64,000 bases of DNA, taken from assembly GCF_017562075.2 (NCBI RefSeq), contig NC_054085.1:20446222-20510221 (forward strand), in the 5' to 3' direction. This document shows, one piece after another, positions 1 to 11,461 of the stretch (within the stretch, counting starts at the first letter, position 1; each line of letters opens with the position of its first letter). Source of the stretch: Anopheles merus. Taxonomy: Eukaryota; Arthropoda; Insecta; Diptera; Culicidae. The position numbers were made by a program, and so were the translations under genes. The notes beneath the pieces were generated by a model. It was not told the origin of the DNA. It saw only the letters and a program-made list of their open reading frames with translations, and did no database searches.

Positions 1-580
1 GGTTGGAAGTATCATCGTTTCGGCCGCGTTGTTGAAGAGTTTCAGGGGCGTCATTACCTGAGTTGCCCACCTTGTTGACACACGCTCGCATGTTGGTTGG
101 TAATTAGAAGCAGTTCTTAGGTAGACAACGTAGCAAAACTAAAACACCAGTGGAAGACGTACACACCCCGCACTTTTCACGTCGGTTTCGCTAGTTTTGA
201 AATCCGGGATGAGAAATGTCGCTTAAGGTGCCTGTTCACGGTAGAAGCTGGTTTTCGCCGTTTCAGTGAAATATTGTATCCATTTGCATCGATTCTGTTC
301 TCATTCGTTGCAAGCTACAGGAAGAAATCTAACTCCGTCAAATCCTACTAAAATCCTATCGTAAATGGAATAATAGCTAAATTTCACATAGTTTACTCAG
401 CAATATTGAAATAACGTCAACAGAAGGTTGCCTTTTGACACAGATGAGTTGTTGTTTTGTTTAGCCGAACGACAAGTTAATAGTACAATTCTATGGGATG
501 ACATCTGCTCTTTTCAGCTGCCGGAGGTAGCTTAATTTCATGCTAAATTTTAATTTGTTTTCCATTTGATCATTTAGAAT
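1..580. other. krz intron sequence, no feature seen
   Basis: AT-rich unique sequence downstream of krz exon 6 on the minus strand. No arrestin exon or other conserved coding segment is recognisable. Confidence 0.5.
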
Positions 581-1918
581 GCAGGGTTTTCCAAACTACT
601 GTCCAATGTGCACATCATTACAGGGGTTCCGAGTCAATTGCCAGTGTCTACAACATGTTTCATTGCTTGCAAGATGTTTTTCAACAGCTGTAAATATTGC
701 ATTAGCATAGCAATAATGTTTCAGTTCTTTCACATGATTTTCAACACGTCTCAAGCTGCATTGAGTTCGACACTTATTTTTGGCGTGTTGAAAATCATGT
801 GTAAGAATTGAATTTTTTTGCTGATGCCAATGCACATTCGAAAGTGACTTGAAAACCCTGTATTCACCGCCTCCGATATGTTTTCAACAGCTGTCGAATG
901 GTGTATTTTCATTAAGATAAACTTTCAGTTCTTAACACACGATGTTCAACACACCACAAAGTCAAACACAACTGTCAAACTCAATCTTAAGCTTGAGACG
1001 TGTTGAAAATCATGTGGGCGAACTGAAACATTATTGAGATGCAAATACAACGCATATGACAGCTGTTGTAAAATATCTCGGAAGCGGTAAATATTGGGGT
1101 TTTAAAGTCACAATCGAATGTGCACATCATTATTCACCGCCTCCGAGATGTTTTCAACAGCTGTCGAATGGTGTATTTGCATTAAAATAAAATTTCAGTT
1201 CTTAACACACGATTTTCAACACACCACAACGTCAAACACAACTGTCAAACTCAATCTTAAGCTTGAGACGTGTTGAAATCATGTGGAAGAACTGAAACAT
1301 TATTGAGATGCAATAGAACACATATGACAGCTGTTGTAAAACATCTCGGAAGCGGTAAATATTGGGTTTTAAAGTCACAATCGAATGTGCACATCATTAT
1401 TCACCGCCTCCGAGATGTTTCAACAGCTGTCGAATGGTGTATTTGCATTAAAATAAAATTTCAGTTCTTAACACACGATTTTCAACACACCACAACGTCA
1501 AACACAACTGTCAAACTCAATCTTAAGCTTGAGACGTGTTGAAAATCATGTGGAAGAACTGAAACATTATTGAGATGCAAATAGAACACATATGACAGCT
1601 GTTGTAAAACATCTCGGAAGCGGTAATATTGGGGTTTTAAAGTCACAATCGAATGTGCACATCATTATTCACCGCCTCCAAGATGTTTTTCAACTGTTGT
1701 TTGAGAGATTTCATTGGTAGCAGAATAAAATGTTGATTCTTACACGTGATTTTCAACACACCACAGAGAACTGTCAAACTCAATCTTAAGCTTGAGACGT
1801 GTTGAAAATCATGTAGAAGAACTGAAACATTATTGCGATGCTGTCAATGTTGAAAAACATCTCGCAAATAAATAAAAAATGTTGTAGACATTGGAAATTG
1901 ACTCGGAAACCCCTGTAA
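581..1918. mobile_element. Nested palindromic MITE array with ~268-bp tandem units
   Basis: The outer ends are inverted copies: about 40 bp starting CAGGGGTTCCGAGTCAATTG near 621 reappear as the reverse complement ending at 1915 (AATTGACTCGGAAACCCCTG), each flanked by TA, as in Tc1/mariner-type MITEs. A second CAGGG-type end lies at 581, with its partner near 860 (TTGAAAACCCTGTA). Inside, TTCACCGCCTCC recurs at 863, 1133, 1400 and 1668, a period of 267-270 bp. Each unit is itself palindromic: one half carries CAACAGCTGTCGAATGG, the other ACATATGACAGCTGTTG. There is no coding capacity. It sits in the krz intron after exon 6. Confidence 0.65.
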
Positions 1919-2559
1919 CGTTCAGACAATTGAAACTTTTCGCATGAAGGTCTGTTTGCTGTCATATTTCCGTTTGATTACCATCACCATGATCTAGTTT
2001 TAAAGCTACTGTAATGAATGAAGTGCTAGTGCGGAAAAGTTACTATTTTCTAAATATAAAAATACTGATTAATCATGTAAACCTAATTGTCCGACCAGAT
2101 TTGTGCAACAAGCAAGTATGCAATTTGTCCCAAAATTCACAATCCACCAAAAACCACAACCTTCAATATGAAAATCAACGAAAATAACCATTATTGACCC
2201 ATGATGCTGGATTACATACAGGTAAGTGAGTTGCAAATTGGTTTGGTGTTAGAGGATGAACACAGGAACTAATTAATGGCAGGAGGAATTATCAACCGAC
2301 GCCCCGATCCCTGCGTGTGTGTGAGAACGAATCTATATGCTGGGGGAAGGGGTTACGACCGATAAAGGTGGAAGCAAGTCGCCATTATGGTTTAAATACA
2401 TGACACACACACACGCAATCGTTCACACCGTGGGAATGGGCGTTAACTTAACAAAGTGTCATCTTTTCCTGACCACCAACGCCCCATTCGGCACCATTTT
2501 ACAATAGATGTGTGTGTTTGTGTTTGTGTGCATAAAGATGGCGGGCCCATTTCGCTTAC
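1919..2559. other. krz intron, unique sequence with short CA/GT tracts
   Basis: Intron on the 3' side of krz exon 6. Apart from short CA and GT tracts near 2400-2530 I see nothing in it. Confidence 0.5.
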
Positions 2560-2700
2560 ATCGTGCTGGACGCTAGATTCGTATCCTCGTGCTTCAGCTG
2601 GCCGTCCAGGGCGAGCCCTCGTTTGTGTTTGTTGTGCTTAAGCAGCGGTTTAATGGTGAACACTTTGGATAGGGTAAAGCCGGGCCCGACGGAGTACTCT
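2560..2700 (-). CDS. krz: krz coding exon 6
   Basis: Encodes EYSVGPGFTLSKVF through the lariat-loop region (HNKHKRGLALDGQLKHEDTN) to LASST plus two bases of an Ile codon. Acceptor AACTGCAG, donor GTAAGC. The missing downstream segment (the KVKV strand, the MHPKP region, and the clathrin/AP-2-binding tail) is not found between 1 and 2559, so it must lie outside the window. Confidence 0.9.
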
Positions 2701-5700
2701 CTGCAGTTGCAAGCGAAGGTGAAAGGTGGAGATTAGATGAATGTAAGGGGCTGTGTGCCTGCATGACCTGAGGAAACCTTGTGTGCGTATTATTATGCCA
2801 CGAGAACCGTTGGAAAGAGCGGGGTGAAAGGTGTGAAATGGGGTGGCAATAAATTGAACGAAAGATACGATTTCTGCTTGGGACGATACTGCCGTAAAAA
2901 GCACACGCAGCACCGTTTCAAAAAAAGCGCGCGGACACTAAAACGTTAAAAAGATAGAGAAGCACTTCGTTCTTTAACAATTCCCATAATCGATGACCTC
3001 CACACATAGCGATCGCGACCTTTCCATTTGCCTTCAAAGGGATTCCTGCATAACGAGCGAACGGACCTTTTCTTTCTTGTTTGGAGTTTATCTATACATA
3101 ATTGCTGAAGCAGTACAATACGCTGGCCTACAATACGGCCCAAGAAACCTTTTCCACCCGTCCAGGCAACCGTTTGACTGTGTGTGGTGCGCCTCTGTCT
3201 CTCTCTCTCTTTCTTGCTGACCTCCAAATGCGGAATGGAAACGATTTTCGATAAAAGTTTTCCGTTGACCCCGACACATTGTGCCGGCAGGCAGGGCAGC
3301 GGTAGAGGCAGCCTATAACGTCGTATCGGTCGCTTTCACCGTGCGCACACCTTTTATCGGTGCGCCACTGCCGCCAGCGGTGAAAAATGCTCACAAACTA
3401 ACAGAAATTCCCGGCCAAGCCGCACCAATGACCCCAGCAGTACAATGGCTGCCTCTACAGCCTTGTGGAGCGACACATACACACACAAAGGTCAGCGCAG
3501 GTGCTGCCCGACTACTGTTGCTATCGATTTTCCGGATGCTTCTCACCACCATGGCGCGCTGCTGATTCAGGTTCAGGTCAAGCGCAATATGCTGCTGTGC
3601 ACACACGGGCGGCGGTGGCTTCCCCACACAGAAGGAAAGGTTTAATTGAAAAATTTAATTGAGAATTGTTTTCCGGTGCCAGGCAAAAATGGCGTGCCCC
3701 AAGGTCCAGGAGAGCTTGATGGACGGCGACGGGAGAATGACCTCTCACCCGAGAGAGCATGGCGACAAAACTTGAGGTAGCTTTTATAGTATCACTTCTA
3801 GGGAGTCCGTTTGCTTAGCTAGTTCAACCGATCGTTTTACAGCTCAACTCGAAAGAACTACTAATATTGAATATTACCATACACATAAAGCCCATTTAAC
3901 GCTTTCGTGAAAAAAACGGCAAATATTGTTTCCACATGCTGCATCAATAAGCTACCCCTTTTTTGCCATTAGCGATAGTGAGTGTACGCGCAGTCACTTC
4001 TAGCCACGATTCTTCCCGGAAGGAAACTCCATCAACAGTTGACCCCGAAATTGTCCCCCAAATGTCAATGTCAAACATTCTAGAGCAATCCCTCCTCAAC
4101 TAATTCTTTGTAATGGTAAAAAGTGAATGAAAATTGAAAAAAAGACACTTGAAGTAGAAAAAACGACCCCCCCCCCCAATTCAATCCAAATGGAGCAAAA
4201 ATCCCTTTTTGTAACTCCACGCTGTGTGAGAGGAGGCGCGTTTGAAGAAGTCAAAAAGCATCATAAAAGCTAATTAATTCCTCTTGCTTTCATCATTATT
4301 TGATGTCGCGTGCGCGCGTTCGTGGTCGATGTTCGTGCTATAACGCTATCCGCTATTACCACCACCACCACCACCACCACCACTAAATGTCTTGCGTTTC
4401 CTGACAAGTGAGCTTCTTTTCTGACTTATGTGACTCCCCTTCTTAGGTATGTGCTTTTGTGTAAATCGACCACGCTTGAAGCATTTATTTTTTTGTTCTC
4501 TCTCTCTCTCTCTTTCGTTTTACAAAAAATGTGCAATCTCGGTCGCAGTGTGCCGTGCACCAACTGGACGTAACGAGACAAAAAAATAAAACCAAATGTA
4601 CCAACCGTTTCCAGAAACATCCATGCGCTTATTATACGCGCGTGCTGGGTAGAGGAAGTGTAGCACATAAATCCCGAGAGGCTGGTTTGTGCATGGTTTC
4701 GGGGCAAAAAAAAAAAAAGGTGCAGCACAACGTAAACGCATCGTTAGCCCCAAGTAGCTCAACACGATTGCATGTGAGCGTGTGTGCGTGTGTGAGTCTG
4801 GTGTCATACGTCAACCCAGGGAAGCATATAAATTCTACCACAGCAGGGCGAAACGTCACAGATTTTGCAACGTTAAGTCACTTTGGACAACAGCTGCCTC
4901 CAGCCCACGGCGGCCACCATTAGGTCTTTTGCCGTCTTTCAAGAGCAACCATAATCCGTTCCACACGCAGTTAACTCCGTTTCCGCTGGTAACCGGGCTA
5001 AGCTGTGCCTTGCTTTTTTGTGGATGGATGCATTGCCACCTTTATAGCTGTATACTGTTGCGTGCTTTTTATGCTTTTTAGAAGCACACTCAACACTTGC
5101 ACACTGGTTTTCTTTTTCTTTTTCCACGCGCCGAGGGGAAGCACTCCTTCAAAAACACACACAAACAAGGTTTGGTGGTTTGAGTATGTGTGACAGGGTA
5201 GAGTTTCCGCACACGTATGTATGTATGTGTGTGTGTGTACGAGAGAGTTCAGTAGCATTCAATCCTTCAATTAAACCTGAGTGCTCTTCTACGTTCTAGG
5301 GATGTTTAAGTAACGTCATAACGGGTGGAGGTTATGTTTCGCCATTCGCTTTTCAACGAGGAGAACATTTGCCCCTAACCTTAGCCAAACATATACACAC
5401 ATATACTGGCATGATTACTGCTCGGTTTTCGTTTTGCCAGGGGAGGTCACAACTAGTGATGGGAAAAATTGACAAAAACCCAGAGTCGAAACGGATCCGA
5501 TTCTGGAAGGAGAATCATCCAGATCCGCTCGAAGTCGTCCGGAGTCATCCGGAGTCGTCTGGAGTTATCCGAAGTCATTCGAGGTCGTCTGGAGTCATCT
5601 CGAGTAATCCGGAGGCGTCCGAAGTCGGAATCGTTTGGAGTCAGAGTTGTCCGAAGTCGCCCAGAGTCGTCCGAGGTCGTCCGGAGTCATCTGGAGTCGT

Positions 5701-8700
5701 CCAGAGCCAACCGAAGTCGTCTGGAGTCGTCCTAGGTCGTCTGGAGTCACCCAGAGCCAACTCCGGACGACTCCAGACAACTCCGGACAACTCCGAATAG
5801 CTCCAAACAACTCCGGATAAATCCAGACAATTCCGGACAACTTCCGACAAATCCCGACAGCTCCGGGAAACTCCATGAATCTCCGGGAAACTCTGGGAAA
5901 CTCCGGACAACTCCGGACAACTCTGGACGACTCCGGAAGACTCCGTACAACTCCGGACAACTCCGGTCGACTCCAGATGACTCCGGACGACTCCAGACGA
6001 TTCCGGACAACTCCGAAAAGCTCCGGACAATTCTGGACGGCACCGGACAACTCCCGATAACTCCTGACAACTCCCTACAACTCCGGCCAACTCCGGAAAA
6101 CTACGCACAACTACGGACAGCTCTGGACAACTCCAGACGACTCCGAACAACTCCGGACGACTCCGGACGACCCCAGACGACCCCGGACAACTCAGGACAA
6201 CTTCGGAAAACTTGGGACAACTCTGGACGACTCCGAACAACTCCGAACGACTCCGACTACAGGCGAAACTAGGCGAAACAGAGAGCACACCACTAGTCAC
6301 AACGTGACAAAACCTACAAACCACGAGCACGATTAAGCTGTGTACAAGCCGCCTTCAACGAGCAGTAGCCGTAGTTACTTCATGCTTTCGGAAATGTGAA
6401 CTCAGGGACATATCCCCCCGCGCACATTGCATTTCTGATGTTTTTCCGCTGTATTTTCGCCCCATAGTTTCCGCATACTAGTTCAGGGGAGACGGATGGT
6501 TCACACGGTCCGGGTCGGGCTGCCCGCTCGGCTACGCTATACTTACTCGGATTCTACCTCCGCTACCGTGCACTTGTACTGTGCCGTCGAGAAGAGACAG
6601 ATGTCCGCAAACTGTCGGACCGACACTTTGATTTTCTTAACTGTTTTACTTGAATTATTCGCTATATGTACATTCACCGACAAGCTTTCGCCGTGGTGGT
6701 AAAGCTGGAAGGTTGAAAAAGAAAAGAGTAATGGGGGAAAAAAAGGAAATTAGTAGAGTTTAATGATGCCTACTGTCTCGCCACACGCAAAACCGAAAAC
6801 ACACGCCTTACCTCCTTGTCCAGACTCGCCTCGAGGTGAATTTTTTTGGTTTCAGTATGTACTCTTTGCTAACCTCGATCGACGGCTGCTCGCCCAGCTT
6901 CGAGGGTGCGTACATGATTTTCCTTATCGCTAACCGGACCGAGTTCCGTTTGTGCGGTTTGTCCTCCTGCGACTCGCCGACGAAGGCCTTGAGCTCGTAG
7001 TCCACGCCGCACGGTTTCCCGGTATCGCCCGGGCCGGCTGCAGCGACACCGAGGCCGGACAGTGGGGCGGCACCTCGAAGTAGAACGGGTACGCGTTCGC
7101 GCCCAGCTTCCGGATCAGCCGCTCCTGGAGCCGGGTGAGCGGCCGGTCCGTTTCCAGCGGTGGATAAATCTGCGGTGGATAAAAAAAACAAAGCACAAGA
7201 GAAAGAAGAGAGAAACAATAGTATCAGTATAGAGTGAGTTTGATAAAGACAGGAGGGAGCAAAAAGTCCACGTGTAATGCCTGCGCTGATGGCATGATGG
7301 TTTGAAGCAGCAAACCCGAAGACGAAAGAGAAATAATTTATTTTCAATTACGGTCGCTAACGTACAAAGCATGTCGGCATGTCTGTGCCTGTCGGCCTGT
7401 GTCGGTCTAGCAGCAGCAGCAGCAGCACCCCGGGCTTAAACACAGCGATCAAGCCTGTTAGTGGAGGAGAATGCGGTGCGCAAAAGGAAACAAAACGCGT
7501 TCTCGCGGCACAATGAGGTGCACTTAATTTAACCTTTTCTTTGTTCGCCGGCTAACTACAATAGCAGTAGCAGCTCGCTCTGTTTAGCTTTCTTTCGATC
7601 TGCGCTGGATTACACTATTTGTTTACGCAGCCATTTAATACGTCCTCGCCCACGCGCGGTGCTGGTAGTGTACACGGGAGAAGGTTATGGAAAAGCGGTC
7701 AAATTAATTTGAAATTTCCACCGAAAACCAACGCACACAAGCAACACGTTTTCGGTGGGAGCCACTCTCCCCTCTCTCACACACTTGCAACAGTTATTTG
7801 ACTCGCAAGTAACAATTGCTTCGCGAATTGGTAAATCCTTTCAAGCAAATGAAATCGCATTTTCACCCCCTGGGCTGGGCAAAACACACCCAAATGGAGA
7901 GAGTTAATGTTCAGTTGGTAAAATATCAAACTGATGCTAATGCTTAACAAAGCGTGAGCGCAGAGCTTTATGGCGGAACGTTTGTCGTAAAACCGGGAAA
8001 ACGCCAATCAAATGAACTTCCTTCCTAGACGCCGCCAAATGGGCGAACCTATTCAAGTAATTGGAACGATTTTCTTACAATTTTCCTTACCCGGCCACGC
8101 AGCACAGCAACGGAGTGTTTAACGAGGAGAAGAAGTAAATGAAATGACGCTGAAATAGGATCATAAGCCTCCGTTCCCTTCTTGCCTGCTTCCTTCCCTA
8201 AAACACATCATTATTGGTCATTTCGTTGTGCATAACAGCGCGCCCGGCACACAATGTGTCCCTGGAAAATCGAAACAATTGCCTCGTGCCAGTACACCAA
8301 GGGAAGATAGCTATAACTTAATCAGTTTATACTCTGCTTCTTCACCTTTCCACCATTGCTCCATCACGAATGCACAGAGAGAAAAAAGCCCGCTTTGGAT
8401 CGCTTGGCACCCGCGCGCAAATGAATGCAAGCTTTAATTTACCTTATATTCGCAGAATAATTATCATCAGGGCTCGTTTGGTTTGGTGCGTTTTATTCTG
8501 GTGCGAGTGCGCACCTTCTGTGGTGGCAAATTACATTACAATCAAACAATGCCCTAACGAATTGCGTAATTAAACCTGCAGAAGGATCGCGGTGATAGGG
8601 GCTACCTTTTTTTTTATTCTTTTTGTGTTCCTCCTCTTCTGCCATAATCTATTTGCGCGCCAGGGTAATTGAATATTCACCCCGGGACTCCCAGGGAGGC

Positions 8701-11398
8701 GTAAATGGGCGGAAGAATATGGGGATCGTTCGTTTGCTACATTTTTGTTTGCACTTTGCTGCCCTGAAATTGGCACAGATTGGTACACTGCGGGGCGATG
8801 TTTGGTGCGTTGCTGGAATAGAGAATAAATAGTTACACGCGCGCGTTCGGATACAATGTTTCCGGGGGCGTATTATTAATATTAATGAGAACTATAAAAG
8901 TAATTCTCACGCAATAGGCGAGTGTGCGAGACAATAGGAGTCTGGTGTCCATAATTAACGTCAATAGCCCTAAGGTGTCTAATGAATTCTGTCACCTTTT
9001 TTCGCGGAATTATGGCTGTTTGTTTAAAGGGCACCATATTTTAGGTTCATTACACTTCACTGCATAGTTAAGTGTGATGGCGATTATTGATCTGTTGAAA
9101 TTATCTTATTCTGAAGCGAATAGTACAGCCTAGAATTAGTTTTAAACTCGAACAGCTTGGTTAAGGATAAATAGTTCCGGATAAATCCAGACGACTCCGG
9201 ACGACTCCAGACGACTTCGAACGACTCCGGATAACTACAGATGACTCCGTATGACTCCAGAGGATTTCGAACAACCCCGAAAAACTCCATATGACTCCAG
9301 CCGGCTTCAAACGACTCCGGATAACTCCAGATGACTCCAGATGACTCCGGATAACTCCAGATGACTTCAGATGACTGTAGATGATTCCAGATGACACCAG
9401 ATGACTCCAGATGACTCCAGATGACTCCAGATGACTCCAGATGACACCAGATGACTCCAGATGACTCCAGATGACTCCAGATGACTCCAGATGACTCCAG
9501 ATGACTCCAGATGACTCCGGACGACGTCGAGCAGTTCTGTGTGTTTCCGAACGGCTCCGGATAATGCAGAGCGGACCAACCTTCGGGATTCAGCTCTGAA
9601 AATTTCGAAGTCGGATCGGAGTCGAACTCGGATTTTTGTCAACTTTACCCAACACTAGCTACGTACTTCTCCGAAAGGACACGTGACCAGTTATCTCAGC
9701 AGGTTTAACCGCATTGGACTAAATATTAGGTACACTACTTAATTAATATGTACTTCAGTTCCTATGTTCTCCGAAGAGTGGTATTATGAAAAATCCGAGA
9801 ACTCTGTCTAATTTTAGATTAAAAGTAAGAAAAGATTAACCTCTGTCACAACCCTCTTTCCTTGAATGTTGTTGAAACAATTTAGTGACTACTCGTCACT
9901 TAAATATAATCTCGAATGCTGATGATTTTTGTTGTTGTTATCTTCATCCATTACACTCACCACATCCATTTTAATCTACGACGCTTTTCGCTTAATTTAC
10001 TTATTTACTTATGTTCCACAAAAAATCGCACAAAATGTCTAGGAAGGAAGTTTAGGATGATATTTCCATAGAAATTACAGTTCGAAAAAATGCATGCTCA
10101 TTGAAAATGCACATGCACAAATACAAACAAACATGGTGTCAATAAAAGGTGGATTGAATTCCTCTCGTAAATCTAGAATGCTCTTGCAGCTCTAAATCGT
10201 AGAGCCTCTATGAACATTATGAGATGAATCCTTGTATGGAGAAAACAAATCCCTAATCTTGGGTATGTCTCACGTGTCATCTTCCATCAACAAACATGAT
10301 CCAGTTTTTTTTTTCAGATTTAGGTCATGCCAACCTGAACAGCCTTCGAGCATTTGCTTTTAACTCGATATTACGTTTCGGGCGTTTACTGGCACATTGC
10401 AATGGAGATACATTGGAGATTTCTTTGCACACGCTCGAGGAAAACGATCCAAACAATATCGATACATCATTTGATCTGGCTCTGGTTCAATTACTGTGCC
10501 TCCCTCCTTTCCTATACAGAGTATGCGCTCAGATTTCGTTTTAGTAGGATTAGTTCAATTTTATAGCAATATCCGTACCGGATAACATTCGATTAATCTC
10601 ACGAGTGTACGGAATCTAATTTCGATACGGAGCTGTCCAGTAATTCTAAGATTCGCAAAAGAGAGCAGCAACAGATTCAGAGGCCGTTGAGGAGTGGAAA
10701 GCAATTATATTGCTGTTTGAACTTACAATACATCCTGGAAGAAGATTTTTGCTTCATGTGAGATTGAATTAAAAAATAAAATTGAAACTTTTTACAGTAA
10801 AATTACGCATTTACGCGCATCAAATGTCCAGTAAAATTATGATTTTTTTAATATTATTTTTCTTTTAAAGTCGATTTTAAAAATCGTTAGCAAAATATTG
10901 CAAACAAACCTACCAGAAGCTATCAAACAAAAAATTGCAAATTGCACAAAAATCTAACACACACACACACACACACACAGAAACGTTGTTCAAAAACAAA
11001 AAAAAGAAGCTAAACATCCTCCAGCTTACATCGTTAAAGTGACGGAACAAATCCGTCATGAATGATGAAGTCGTTCGCTGAAACCCTCCGACCGCACCGA
11101 ATATATCAAACGGACCAAATATTCGCGCAAGCACGATAGATTGAGTACGTGCTTTGCTACAAATGTTTGCGCGATGTTTTTTTTTTTCTTTTTTTTTTTT
11201 TGCTGCTTCCTTACTACAATACAACAAACGAAAAACAGTCAATCATCGACATTTGTACATACATACACGCTACCGGGACGTTTTTTTTTGTTTGTATTTC
11301 TTTTTTCTCTCCACAGAAAATGGTACAATTTAACAGATTTAGTAGCACACGAGGCATGATGTGTCTGGACATGGGTGTATCTATCCGCGTGACGAAAT

Positions 11399-11461
<63 letters not shown>

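Noticed and set aside
1..60. Possible exon at the left edge (both strands open)
   Set aside because: Too short; no similarity to the missing arrestin C-domain and no clear splice pair.
5469..6330. Long serine/valine-rich ORFs (SSGVVRSRPE type) on both strands
   Set aside because: They are open only because the 10-bp unit lacks stop codons in the usual frames; mirror-image ORFs exist on the opposite strand and their composition follows the repeat.
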